Source: Nitrospirota bacterium (GTDB lineage: Bacteria > Nitrospirota > Nitrospiria > Nitrospirales > Nitrospiraceae). Taken from it: 64,000 nt of DNA. The notes below the pieces were generated by a model. It was given only the letters and a program-made list of their open reading frames with translations, ran no database searches and was not told the DNA's origin. The first letter of the stretch is position 1. Each line of letters opens with the position of its first letter. The position numbers and the translations under genes are program-made. The stretch covers positions 1 to 64,000 of the forward strand of contig JAUXQT010000008.1 of the NCBI GenBank assembly GCA_030682135.1, written 5' to 3'. This document shows, piece by piece, positions 39,567 through 47,632 of the stretch.

Positions 39567-40211
39567 ATGGCAACAGAGCGTAGAGTGCCGATGCGGATTC
39601 TGGCCATTGGCGCGCATCCGGACGATATCGAGGCGGGGTGCGGGGGGACGTTGCTCAAGTATGCGCAGAAGGGCCATCGCATCTTTCTCCTGGTGATGAC
39701 CGCCGGCGACAAGGGTGGATCGAGCGCCATACGCAAACGCGAACAGGCACGATCGGCGAAACAACTGGGTGTCGAAAAGATCTTCTGGGGCGGATACAGG
39801 GACACGGCAGTGCCGATGGGGCTGGACGTGATTCAGAAGATCGAGCAGGTGGTGGAGGAGGTGCAGCCGCACTTTATTTTCTCGCATTATCACGACGATA
39901 CCCATCAGGACCATCGGCATCTGGCGATGAGTACGATCACCGCGACCCGTTACACCAAGAACGTGTTGTTCTATGAAGGGCCGACCACCCAGAATTTCTC
40001 ACCGACCGTCTTCGTCGATATCGACCAGGTGGTCGAGGAGAAGGTGAAATCGATCGAGGCCCATGCTTCGCAGGTAAAAAAAACCAACATCGAAGGGCTG
40101 AGTATCGTGGATGTGATTCGGGCCGGGGCGCATTTCCGCGGCATCCAGGGCCGGGTGAAAAACGCAGAAGGCTTTGTTCCGCTGCGTTTGTTTATTAATA
40201 TCGGCATATGA
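39567..40211 (+). CDS. PIG-L family deacetylase
   Basis: A 214-aa protein. The start at 39567 follows GAGGAGG closely; an earlier frame opening at 39546 lies in the repeat flank. MRILAIGAHPDDIEAGCGGTL carries the zinc-binding HPDD, and HYHDDTHQDHRHLA supplies the second histidine cluster (HxDxxxDH). The family removes N-acetyl groups from GlcNAc-type substrates or lipid-linked sugars. It overlaps the DegT gene start by 4 bp. Confidence 0.9.
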   Translation: MATERRVPMRILAIGAHPDDIEAGCGGTLLKYAQKGHRIFLLVMTAGDKGGSSAIRKREQARSAKQLGVEKIFWGGYRDTAVPMGLDVIQKIEQVVEEVQPHFIFSHYHDDTHQDHRHLAMSTITATRYTKNVLFYEGPTTQNFSPTVFVDIDQVVEEKVKSIEAHASQVKKTNIEGLSIVDVIRAGAHFRGIQGRVKNAEGFVPLRLFINIGI

Positions 40212-41287
40212 CCACTGTGGCGACCATCATTCCCCATTCACGGCCTGCGATCGACGAAGAGGACTTGCGCGCAACGGCTGAGGTCCTGCGTTCAGGGCAG
40301 ATTGCCCAAGGGCCCTGGGTCGAGCGATTCGAGCGCGCCATGGCATCGTTCGTGGGGGTGCGTGGCGGGGTGGCTGTCAGTTCTGGGACTGCGGCGCTAG
40401 AGTTGGCGTTGCGGGTGCTCGACGTCGGCCCCGGCGACGAAGTCATCATGCCGAGCTACGTCTGCCAGGCGCCCTGGCTTGCGACGCAACGGGTCGGGGC
40501 AGAGGCCCGGCTCGTCGATATCGACCTGGATACGTTCAATATCGATCCGCTCGCTGCCTGCCAGGCGGTGACCAGAAAGACTCGCGCGATCATTGTCCCG
40601 CATCTGTTCGGCCTGCCGGCCAATCTGACCGCACTTGAGCAGATTGGGATTCCGTTGATTGAAGATTGTGCGCAGACGCTGGGGGTTACGGAACAAGGTC
40701 GGCCTGTCGGGACGGTCGGACGGCTGACGGTCTGCTCTTTCTATGCGACGAAGTTGTTGTGCGCTGGAGAAGGTGGGATGGTGCTGTCGAATGTGAAGGG
40801 GGATTTCGAGCGAGTCCGGTCGCTGCGCGAATATGACGGCACACCGATATTGAACCCCTCCTCTTTTAATGTGAAGCTGACCGACATGCAAGCGGCGCTT
40901 GGGCTGTCCCAGCTGGGACGGTTCCCGGACTTTCATGAACGGCGCCAAATTCTTGCAGAAGCCTATGGTGTTGCACTCTCCTCCAAGGCTGCCGTCTGTC
41001 CGACTGCGCCTCCTGGCAGGACACACGGATATTATCGCTATGTGGTCAGACTTCCGCATCTCCGGACCAATCCCGATGGCCTTATGAGTCTCATCGGCAC
41101 ATTGGAACAGCAGGGGATTCATTACCGTAAGCCGGTCTTTCGCCCGCTCCATCGCTATCTGGGTCAGTCCGGTTTTCCCAACAGCGACGAAGCAGACCGA
41201 ACGGCCTTGTCGATTCCACTCTATCCCGATCTCACAGACGACGAGGCCAGGCAGATTCTCCAATCGTTGGACGAGGTTTTTTCGTGA
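40208..41287 (+). CDS. DegT/DnrJ/EryC1/StrS-family aminotransferase
   Basis: A 359-aa PLP enzyme of the sugar aminotransferase family. Landmarks are VSSGTAALELALRVLDVGPGDEVIMPSY, LIEDCAQTLG (cofactor-binding Asp region) and SFYATKLLCAGEGGMV (the Schiff-base lysine in place of the usual SFhptK). It would transaminate a nucleotide-linked keto-sugar to an amino-sugar precursor. It is coupled to both neighbours by 4-bp overlaps. Confidence 0.92.
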   Translation: MTTVATIIPHSRPAIDEEDLRATAEVLRSGQIAQGPWVERFERAMASFVGVRGGVAVSSGTAALELALRVLDVGPGDEVIMPSYVCQAPWLATQRVGAEARLVDIDLDTFNIDPLAACQAVTRKTRAIIVPHLFGLPANLTALEQIGIPLIEDCAQTLGVTEQGRPVGTVGRLTVCSFYATKLLCAGEGGMVLSNVKGDFERVRSLREYDGTPILNPSSFNVKLTDMQAALGLSQLGRFPDFHERRQILAEAYGVALSSKAAVCPTAPPGRTHGYYRYVVRLPHLRTNPDGLMSLIGTLEQQGIHYRKPVFRPLHRYLGQSGFPNSDEADRTALSIPLYPDLTDDEARQILQSLDEVFS

Positions 41288-42453
41288 AAGCCATCGGCGT
41301 TGAATCGTCGCCATTCGCAGTCCGCAGTAGTTGGCATTGGCTGACGCCTGCTGTGCTGGGGGCCTTGCTGGGCGTCGTGGCCTTGGCCGTTCCCACCGTA
41401 CGTCAGCTCTTCGTCTTCGAAGGGCTTCGGTGGCTCTATATCCTGCTCTTTGCGTTTCTGGGCGCGGGCGCGTTGACGCCGATCATGGTGCATCTCAGTC
41501 ATCAGTGGGGACTCGTCGATCAGCCGTCTGACCGGAAGATCCATGTGTACCCGACTCCCAGGCTCGGTGGGGTGGCCGTCTATCTGGGCTTTCTGGGTTC
41601 GGTGCTGTTGAACTCGATCCTGCCGGACTGGATGATCGCGACGTTGGTCGCCGGGTCGTTGTTATTGATCGTGGGTGTGATCGACGATGTCTGGGAATTG
41701 CCTGCCTCGTCGAAATTAGTCGCCCAGGTGATCGCAGCAGGAATCGTCATCTCGACGGGGAAGGTGTTGACCCTGTTTCCTGTCGGGCCGGTTGGCGATC
41801 TGGCGAACGTGCTGCTCACGTTGCTCTGGATCGTCGGGATCACGAACGCTTTCAATTTCTTCGACGGCATGGATGGTTTAGCCACGGGGCTGGCGATTCT
41901 CATTGCCGGATTCATGGGGGCGGTGGCATTTGAGACAAACCAGCCTGGAGTGGGCTGGCTCGCCATCGCCATCATCGGAGCCGGGGTCGGGTTTCTGCCC
42001 TATAATTTTCGAGGACGTAAGTCTGCTGTGATTTTTCTGGGAGACGGAGGGGCGACCTTCCTCGGGTTCACGCTGGCCTGTCTCGCGGTAAAAGGGAATT
42101 GGGCGGATCATAGTCCCATCGTCTCGTTCAGCAATCCGCTCCTCATCTTCGGCGTGCTGATCTACGACATGATCCACATTACCGTGGAGCGGGTGGCGAC
42201 GGGGAAAGTGCATTCCGTCAAAGAATGGCTGGACTACGTGGGGAAAGACCATCTCCACCATCGTCTGGAGCGTGCGTTAGGATCTCGCCAGGCGAGTGTT
42301 GCGATGATCTGTCTCATGACGATTTGCCTCGGGCTGGCGGCCCTGGCCCTCCGTCATGCCGGAACGGCTGAGGCGGTGTTGCTCCTCATCCAAGCCTGTT
42401 TAATTGTGGTCATGATCACGATTCTCGAATGGAGCGGACGCCAGAGACATTGA
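41284..42453 (+). CDS. WecA/MraY-like undecaprenyl-phosphate sugar-1-phosphate transferase
   Basis: A 389-aa polytopic protein. It has the family signatures LVDQPSDRKIHVYPTPRLGG, GVIDDVWELPASSKL (DD motif), NAFNFFDGMDGLATG, LPYNFRGRKSAVIFLGDGGATFLGF and GKDHLHHRL (HH motif). It moves HexNAc-1-P or a related sugar phosphate to undecaprenyl phosphate to begin repeat-unit synthesis. It thus initiates the pathway although it is the last gene of the locus. It starts at a GTG overlapping the DegT stop. Confidence 0.9.
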   Translation: MKAIGVESSPFAVRSSWHWLTPAVLGALLGVVALAVPTVRQLFVFEGLRWLYILLFAFLGAGALTPIMVHLSHQWGLVDQPSDRKIHVYPTPRLGGVAVYLGFLGSVLLNSILPDWMIATLVAGSLLLIVGVIDDVWELPASSKLVAQVIAAGIVISTGKVLTLFPVGPVGDLANVLLTLLWIVGITNAFNFFDGMDGLATGLAILIAGFMGAVAFETNQPGVGWLAIAIIGAGVGFLPYNFRGRKSAVIFLGDGGATFLGFTLACLAVKGNWADHSPIVSFSNPLLIFGVLIYDMIHITVERVATGKVHSVKEWLDYVGKDHLHHRLERALGSRQASVAMICLMTICLGLAALALRHAGTAEAVLLLIQACLIVVMITILEWSGRQRH

Positions 42454-42534
42454 GTTCTGGCACAACCTCTCCGGTTCAATCCGATGAACGTGTGACTTGA
42501 AGAGGACAGGTGGGAATTCGAGGGGATAGCCCGA

Positions 42535-42873
42535 TCAGAGTAGTGTGTGCAATTTGCTCAAAGTCTCTGCCATGACTTGCGCGGAGGCTTTTCCTTTCTT
42601 GCTGGCCTGCCGGGCCTTCCAGTCCAAACTTTTGACCTGGTCGGCGAGGACCACGCCTTCCAGATCCTGTCCCTCTCCTAATGCCACTTCAAATGGATAG
42701 CCTTTCACACGACTCGTGATCGGGCAGCAGAGCATCAACCCGCTGCGCCGATTATAACTGGCCGGCGAGAGGACCAGGGCCGGGCGATGTCCTGCCAGTT
42801 CATGTCCGGCTTGAGGAGTGAATTGGAGCCAGACGACATCTCCGCGGTCTGGGACATATTTTCTAGTTGCCAT
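42535..42873 (-). CDS. mazF: MazF-family endoribonuclease toxin
   Basis: A 112-aa PemK/MazF protein: YVPDRGDVVWLQFTPQAGHELAGHRPALVLSPASYNRRSGLMLCCPITSRVKGYPFEV. The conserved RGD, the GHRPALVLSP strand and the PITS motif needed for RNA cleavage are present. It is downstream of its antitoxin with a 1-bp stop/start overlap (TGATG), as usual for mazEF. It is transcribed toward the end of the glycan locus. Confidence 0.93.
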   Translation of the reverse strand: MATRKYVPDRGDVVWLQFTPQAGHELAGHRPALVLSPASYNRRSGLMLCCPITSRVKGYPFEVALGEGQDLEGVVLADQVKSLDWKARQASKKGKASAQVMAETLSKLHTLL

Positions 42874-43115
42874 CAGAGTGCCTCATGTCCGACAGGGCCG
42901 CCGAACTCGACTTCATCGTGAGCATTCTCGGGGGTCATGCGTTTGAGCAAGTCCTCAAGTCTGTACACGCGACGGAGGTGAGGCTTCAGGATGAGCGCGC
43001 CTTTTTTGACTTCAATGTCCAAATCATCGTTGACCTTAAGGCCCGCTTGCTGCGCGATGCCTTTCGGAACTCTGACGGCCAGGCTATTGCCCCATTTCTG
43101 AGCGGTCGTTTTCAT
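42873..43115 (-). CDS. mazE: MazE-family antitoxin (AbrB-type)
   Basis: An 80-aa protein with the N-terminal swapped-hairpin AbrB DNA-binding domain (TTAQKWGNSLAVRVPKGIAQQAGLKVNDDLDIEVKKGALIL). An acidic C-terminal tail (MTPENAHDEVEFGG) would wrap MazF. GGAGG lies just upstream of its ATG. The promoter upstream contains a long palindrome that is a good candidate for autoregulatory binding. Confidence 0.93.
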   Translation of the reverse strand: MKTTAQKWGNSLAVRVPKGIAQQAGLKVNDDLDIEVKKGALILKPHLRRVYRLEDLLKRMTPENAHDEVEFGGPVGHEAL

Positions 43116-43131
43116 GGTGATGGCCTCCGTG

Positions 43132-43176
43132 AGTATCTACGATGTAGATACTATGCGAATCCGAACGATCAGTCAA
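43132..43176 (-). promoter_or_regulatory. mazEF promoter with palindromic operator
   Basis: Reading the minus strand, TTGACT (43176-43171) and TAGTAT (43153-43148) are spaced by 17 bp, an excellent sigma70 match. A perfect 21-bp palindrome, AGTATCTAC-GAT-GTAGATACT (43132-43152), overlaps the -10 and start region and fits MazE/MazEF autorepression. Confidence 0.75.
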
Positions 43177-43281
43177 TCGACTGGGGCGGTTACGGCACTC
43201 AGCTAATAGCCGATTGCCCGAGCGGAGAGTCTTTGCTCTCCCCCCTTGCACTGTGCCGCAGTTCCCGCTACAAGATGCCTC

Positions 43282-44310
43282 ATGGTTCCCACCGTTGAAT
43301 GGAAAGATGGCGCCGTCCGGTTGCTCGATCAGAGCCGGTTGCCGGAGTTCGTCGAGTTTCTGGACTGCCGGGACTATCAGACCGTTGCCGATGCCATTCG
43401 CACATTAAAAGTCAGAGGCGCCCCGGCGATCGGGGTGACTGCAGCGATGGGGGTCGCACTCGGCGCCCAGACCGTCACGGCATCCGAGTACGAGGCTTTC
43501 GCGCAGGCGGTGCTCGTCATCTGCGAGCATCTGGCTGCGACCAGGCCGACGGCGGTCAATCTGTTTTGGGCCATCGAGCGGATGAAACGTCTACTCACCT
43601 CGATACGCACGCAACCTATTGCCTCCATCAAAGCGGCCTTGCTGAACGAGTCGCAAGTGATTCTCGATGAAGATATCGCGCTCTGTAAAGCCATGGGGCA
43701 GCATGGAGCGACACTCATCGTCAGCGGCCAAACGATCCTGACCCATTGTAATGCCGGTGCACTGGCCACAGCCGGCTATGGCACGGCATTGGGTGTCATT
43801 CGCGCAGCCTGGGAGCAGGGGAAGCAGATTCAGGTCATTGCAGATGAGACCAGGCCGGTGTTGCAGGGGGCGAGACTGACGGCCTGGGAGCTGATGCAGG
43901 ACAAGATTCCGGTGACGCTCATCACCGACAACATGGCCGGTTCACTCATGCGCCAAGGAAAGATTCAACTTTGCGTCGTCGGCGCCGATCGCATTGCCGC
44001 GAACGGCGATGTGGCCAACAAGATCGGCACCTATTCAGTCGCGGTACTGGCGAAGGCCCATGGGATTCCCTTTTATGTCGCCGCACCCTATTCCACGATC
44101 GACTTGAAGACCAAGACCGGCGCAGACATTCCCATCGAGCAGCGCAATCCTCTCGAAGTCACCACCATTCACGGCAGTCATCCCATCGCACCCCAAGGGG
44201 TCGCAGTCTACAATCCAGCCTTCGACGTGACACCGGCGGAGCTGATCACCGGCATCATCACCGAACGGGGTGTCTTCAAGCCGGCCGGTCTTGCCGCTGA
44301 ATTTCAGTAG
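43282..44310 (+). CDS. mtnA: S-methyl-5-thioribose-1-phosphate isomerase
   Basis: A 342-aa enzyme of methionine salvage converting methylthioribose-1-phosphate to the ribulose form. Landmarks are [51 protein letters not shown] (catalytic Cys), [16 protein letters not shown] and [20 protein letters not shown] (catalytic Asp). The ATG at 43282 gives the standard [17 protein letters not shown] start. It stands alone between two toxin-antitoxin modules, with no other methionine-salvage gene nearby. Confidence 0.94.
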   Translation: MVPTVEWKDGAVRLLDQSRLPEFVEFLDCRDYQTVADAIRTLKVRGAPAIGVTAAMGVALGAQTVTASEYEAFAQAVLVICEHLAATRPTAVNLFWAIERMKRLLTSIRTQPIASIKAALLNESQVILDEDIALCKAMGQHGATLIVSGQTILTHCNAGALATAGYGTALGVIRAAWEQGKQIQVIADETRPVLQGARLTAWELMQDKIPVTLITDNMAGSLMRQGKIQLCVVGADRIAANGDVANKIGTYSVAVLAKAHGIPFYVAAPYSTIDLKTKTGADIPIEQRNPLEVTTIHGSHPIAPQGVAVYNPAFDVTPAELITGIITERGVFKPAGLAAEFQ

Positions 44311-44491
44311 CCGTCCATCGCAGACCGCCCCCACCCAATGTCTTCGCTCGTCGATCATCACGACTTCGGGGCAGCATCGAGGCAGGTTTTGCACCTCAAC
44401 ATCGCAGTTATGCTCTTGCGGGATTGCTGTGAGTGGAGAGCGGCAGTCGGGAATTGGGAGGCGTTACGCTACATTTTGCTGCTAAGCAAGG

Positions 44492-44520
44492 TTGACAGCT
44501 GTCACGGTACACATTACACT
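44492..44520 (+). promoter_or_regulatory. higBA promoter with palindrome in the -35 region
   Basis: TTGACA (44492-44497) and TACACT (44515-44520) are separated by exactly 17 bp. A perfect 12-bp palindrome, TGACAGCTGTCA (44493-44504), overlaps the -35 and is a candidate HigA operator. Transcription would start at about 44526-44528, essentially on the higB GTG, implying a leaderless transcript. Confidence 0.7.
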
Positions 44521-44526
44521 TTGGAC

Positions 44527-44808
44527 GTGATTAAGAGCTTTGCCGACAAGCGTACGAAGGAGCTGTACGAGCGCGGTACGTCGACGCGGTTTCCTTCGGA
44601 CATGTCGGAGCGGGCTGTGCGCAAGCTGGAATATCTTGATCTTGCGACACGCGTATCAGATTTAAAGGTGCCACCGAGCAATCGGCTGCACAAGTTAGAG
44701 CGCGACCGGACCGGGCAATATTCGATTGCCGTCAACGACCAATGGCGAGTGTGCTTTCGATTTGAGGCTGGCGACGCGTATGACGTTGAGCTCACGGATT
44801 ATCATTGA
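44527..44808 (+). CDS. higB: HigB/RelE-type toxin
   Basis: A 93-aa protein, from GTG 44527, beginning VIKSFADKRTKELYERG as in the HigB (plasmid-maintenance killer) family. The C-terminal NRLHKLERDRTGQYSIAVNDQWRVCFRFEAGDAYDVELTDYH holds the RelE-fold basic and aromatic residues used for mRNA cleavage on the ribosome. The frame is open far upstream (to 44338), but the promoter position and family length argue for the short form. Confidence 0.9.
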   Translation: MIKSFADKRTKELYERGTSTRFPSDMSERAVRKLEYLDLATRVSDLKVPPSNRLHKLERDRTGQYSIAVNDQWRVCFRFEAGDAYDVELTDYH

Positions 44809-44821
44809 TGAGAGGTGCATG

Positions 44822-45136
44822 ATGGGCATCCCCAATAAGCGAGGGCGTACGGTTCGTCCCACTCATCCTGGCGTGATGTTGCGGGAGGATTTCTTGCCGG
44901 AGTATGGACTGACGGTGTCCGGATTTGCCAGAGTGCTCCAGGTTTCTCGCCAGACGGTGAATGAATTGCTGCGGGAGCGGCGTGGAGTCAGTCCTGAGAT
45001 GGCGTTACGGCTTTCTCGGCTTTTCGGTAACAGCCCAGAGTTCTGGTTGAATGCCCAGCGTGCGGTGGACCTGTGGGAGGCTGTGCGGAATATCCAAGGC
45101 CAGATCGATCATATTTCTCCGTTGACTGCCGCCTAG
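44822..45136 (+). CDS. higA: HigA-type antitoxin
   Basis: A 104-aa HTH (XRE-like) antitoxin: RPTHPGVMLREDFLPEYGLTVSGFARVLQVSRQTVNELLRERRGVSPEMALRLSRLFGNSPEFWLNAQRAVDLWEA, the complete HigA/VapI signature. Tandem ATGs at 44819 and 44822 follow GAGAGG. It is downstream of the toxin, the usual inverted order of higBA. It probably represses the promoter at 44492-44520. Confidence 0.92.
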   Translation: MGIPNKRGRTVRPTHPGVMLREDFLPEYGLTVSGFARVLQVSRQTVNELLRERRGVSPEMALRLSRLFGNSPEFWLNAQRAVDLWEAVRNIQGQIDHISPLTAA

Positions 45137-45240
45137 GCGACAGTCACGGGTGTCCGTCGATTTCAGATTGTGGCCCCTTTACGCTGGCCGATGTTTGCGC
45201 CAGCCTTGCAAGCCCATTATCCGCGCACTTATAATGCGCC

Positions 45241-45424
45241 AGGAGCCTGTCCGACATTGCCTTCGTGGCGAGGCGAATGAGGCGCTGGCAGATACACGAC
45301 CGCAGGCCACGAGAAACCGGAGGCGTATTCACTGGAATACGTTGAGGATTTGTCGGGGCCGAGAACAAAGTAGATGCCTGTGCATCGTTCGCCGCAGTAG
45401 AACGGTCAATGTTGGATAAGCTCC
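45241..45424 (+). repeat. MITE-like element, long variant (copy D)
   Basis: A 184-bp segment in the 337-bp gap between higA and ndk. Its ends are an imperfect inverted repeat of about 19 bp (AGGAGCCTGTCCGACATTG at the left, a complement with three mismatches at the right). The interior contains AAACCGGAGGCGTA and TACGTTGAGGATTTG plus GGCCGAGAAC, shared with copies A-C, but the ends differ. The core hairpin is GTATTC-actg-GAATAC. No coding sequence is supported in the gap. Confidence 0.75.
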
Positions 45425-45473
45425 TAACGCTGTTCAATCTATTCTTTAACTGTCTGGAGGAACCGTAGATCCC

Positions 45474-45893
45474 ATGAGTGAACGAACATTAGCGATTATC
45501 AAGCCGGATGCGGTCAAGAAGCATGCGATTGGCGACATTATTGCCAGCTATGAAAAGGCCGGCCTGACGCCTGTGGCCATCCGCATGATGCAGTTTTCAA
45601 AGTCAACGGCCGAGGGGTTCTATGCCGTGCATAAGGCCCGCCCGTTTTTCGACAGCCTCTGCACGTTCATGTCGTCTGGCCCGGTCGTGGTGCTGGTCCT
45701 GCAGGGCGACAATGCGATCAAGAAGAATCGTGAGCTGATGGGTGCGACCGATCCGGCCAAGGCCGACGCTGGCACGATTCGCAAGGCTCATGGCGCGAAT
45801 ATCGAGTTTAATGCAGTGCATGGATCCGATTCGCCGGAGACCGCCAAGTTTGAGGTGTCGTATTTCTTTCCCCAAACCGACATTGTCGGCTAA
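45474..45893 (+). CDS. ndk: Nucleoside diphosphate kinase
   Basis: A 139-aa enzyme equalising nucleoside triphosphate pools. It starts [22 protein letters not shown]. The phosphohistidine region reads [33 protein letters not shown], with the catalytic His in NAVHGSDS. Where most Ndks have RxxxG-type GTIRGDFA, this one has GTIRKAHGA, a common variant. CTGGAGGA precedes the ATG. A repeat element begins at the base after its stop. Confidence 0.95.
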   Translation: MSERTLAIIKPDAVKKHAIGDIIASYEKAGLTPVAIRMMQFSKSTAEGFYAVHKARPFFDSLCTFMSSGPVVVLVLQGDNAIKKNRELMGATDPAKADAGTIRKAHGANIEFNAVHGSDSPETAKFEVSYFFPQTDIVG

Positions 45894-46017
45894 CAGGAAG
45901 CTGAAAACGGCCGCCAGCTTCGTTCTCGGCTTATCGAAATCCTCAACGTACCCCTGAGGGCACGCCTCCGGTTTCGACTCGCCTGCGGCCTTGCTGGACG
46001 GCCATTTTGAGCTTCCT
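45894..46017 (-). repeat. MITE-like element, copy C (inverted)
   Basis: A 124-bp element beginning directly after the ndk stop, in the opposite orientation to copies A and B. Ends are CAGGAAGCTGAAAA and TTTTGAGCTTCCT. The interior is the reverse complement of the shared ACCGGAGGCGT...TTGAGGAT...GAGAACGAAGCTGGC block. Its position suggests it supplies the ndk mRNA 3' end hairpin. Confidence 0.85.
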
Positions 46018-46034
46018 TTTGGGGATTCACGGCT

Positions 46035-47435
46035 GTGCGATTTTCTGTCTATCGTTGGCCTGACTTCGTGAGATGGATTGCGAGCGGCCTGCTCGTGGTT
46101 CTTCCCGGGTGCGCCGGTCTGGCGCACCAGTTTCCCGCTTCATCGCCGTCTGTTGCGTCCGGTGCCGATCCGGCACTGGAAGCTCAGACCAAGCTGCTTG
46201 AGTCCGCCTATCGGGCCTATGTGCAGGAGCGCTATCCGCTGGCCGCTGTGCTCTTCCAACGATTCGTCGACTCCAATCCCAGCTCTCCCAGGTTGAGTGA
46301 AGCGCGATGGTGGCTTGCACGTTCTAATGAGGAGCGTGGGGATCTCCCTGCTGCGCTGTCGGTCTATCGCACGGTGGTTGGGGCGGCGCCGCCATCTGTT
46401 CCGCTCGCCGGCACCTATGCCTTTCATGCGCTCAATCGTCTGGACACTTTTCGCCGGAGTTTCGGCTCGACCTCTTTATTGGAACGGCGGCAGGTTGCGC
46501 TCTGGTTGCCGAGCTTGGACTGGCTCTCGACGTCTGATGCCGGGCTTTGGATTGCGCAGCTGGCCGACGCCGGTGTGACATCGTTGATTCTTGACGCAGG
46601 GCAGTCATGGCCGATGGGAGCACCTGGTCAAACCACCAAGGCTCCGGTTGCCGCGGATCGGTTCAAGACGATCGTGCCTGTCGCCCATGCCAAGGGGATG
46701 GCGGTCTTGGCGTCGCTCAATCTCCATGAGCCTGGGTGGATGGCGGTGAATCCTGAGTGGCGTACGGTCATCGCCAACGGCATGGGCCAGCAGGCCGGTT
46801 CTGTCGATATACTCCAGCCAGAGTATCAGCGTGCGGTCGGGGACGTGGCGCAGGATTTGTTGCGCAGCGACATCGATGGGCTGGTGGTAGGGGCGAGGAG
46901 GGCTCGGGGGTTCGCCGAAGAATGGAGCCCAACGTCGCGACGGCTGTTCGAAGGGCTGTTTGGCCCGTCTCTCGATAGCCGCGATCAGCCAGTTTTGCTG
47001 GACGCCTGGCGCTGGGCCGGGTGGAAGACGAGGACCTACCTGGGGTTTCTTGCACAACTTACCAGGCAGTTGCGTCAGGCGAGACCGGGGTTTGTGACGG
47101 CGGTGGCGGTGCATGAGCAGTCGGTGTTCTCGCCGGCGGAGGCATTGACGGACTATGGAGAAGATCTGCTCGAGACCAAGCAACGAGGGTTACATGTCAT
47201 CGTTCAGCCTGAGCCGATTTCGCCTGAGCGATTGAATGAGCCTGGGGCCGGGATGGAGCGTGTGCGACAGCGATTGGCGCTGACGTCTGGAGATGAACGG
47301 CAACTCTGGATGGGCATGGCCCTGGGTGCTTCGGACCCAGCCTCGTTGGTCGCAGCGGTGCAAGCCTCCATTGCGGCAACTGTTGGGCAGGCCGGGCCTC
47401 ATTTGTTGCTAATGAACGGACCGCCGATTCCTTGA
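46035..47435 (+). CDS. Lipoprotein with TPR-like and glycosidase-like regions
   Basis: A 466-aa protein from GTG 46035 (GTG 46068 is possible). The N-terminus ends in LLVVLPGC, a likely lipoprotein signal. Residues ~50-115 look like tetratricopeptide helices (LLESAYRAYVQERYPLAAVLFQRFVDSNP, SEARWWLARSNEERGDLPAALSVYRTVV). The remainder (LWIAQLADAGVTSLILDAGQ, VAHAKGMAVLASLNLHEPGWMAVNPEWRT, VDILQPEYQRAVGDVAQDLLRSDIDGLVVG) resembles the TIM-barrel of PgaB-C/family-10-like glycosidases. I infer an outer-membrane glycan-processing lipoprotein, with moderate confidence in the fold and low confidence in the reaction. Confidence 0.65.
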   Translation: MRFSVYRWPDFVRWIASGLLVVLPGCAGLAHQFPASSPSVASGADPALEAQTKLLESAYRAYVQERYPLAAVLFQRFVDSNPSSPRLSEARWWLARSNEERGDLPAALSVYRTVVGAAPPSVPLAGTYAFHALNRLDTFRRSFGSTSLLERRQVALWLPSLDWLSTSDAGLWIAQLADAGVTSLILDAGQSWPMGAPGQTTKAPVAADRFKTIVPVAHAKGMAVLASLNLHEPGWMAVNPEWRTVIANGMGQQAGSVDILQPEYQRAVGDVAQDLLRSDIDGLVVGARRARGFAEEWSPTSRRLFEGLFGPSLDSRDQPVLLDAWRWAGWKTRTYLGFLAQLTRQLRQARPGFVTAVAVHEQSVFSPAEALTDYGEDLLETKQRGLHVIVQPEPISPERLNEPGAGMERVRQRLALTSGDERQLWMGMALGASDPASLVAAVQASIAATVGQAGPHLLLMNGPPIP

Positions 47436-47461
47436 CAAAAGAGGCGTCGGACCACTACGAT
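47432..47461 (+). promoter_or_regulatory. Putative promoter for the gcvH operon
   Basis: TTGACA (47432-47437) overlaps the upstream stop codon and TACGAT (47456-47461) lies 18 bp on. A transcript from here would carry a leader of about 300 nt that includes repeat copy B. The rest of that leader (about 47470-47632) shows no gene or known riboswitch that I can recognise. Confidence 0.45.
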
Positions 47462-47632
47462 TCCGCGACAAAATTTGCAGGTTGTGGCTAAGGGTATGAA
47501 GCGACATGAGGGCCGTTGGCATTCACATTATCCGAGCCCTCAGCGAGACATGTTTTAGTCGGCTGCGGAAAAACCCGGTCAGACAGAGAAATGACCGGAG
47601 TCTTCCGTATGGTGTTGGGGCCAGAATAACCT

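Noticed and set aside
45150-45419. Possible 89-codon gene between higA and ndk
   Set aside because: It is made almost entirely of the inverted-repeat element 45241-45424.
47470-47632. Glycine riboswitch before gcvH
   Set aside because: The expected conserved blocks of a glycine aptamer could not be recognised in the leader.
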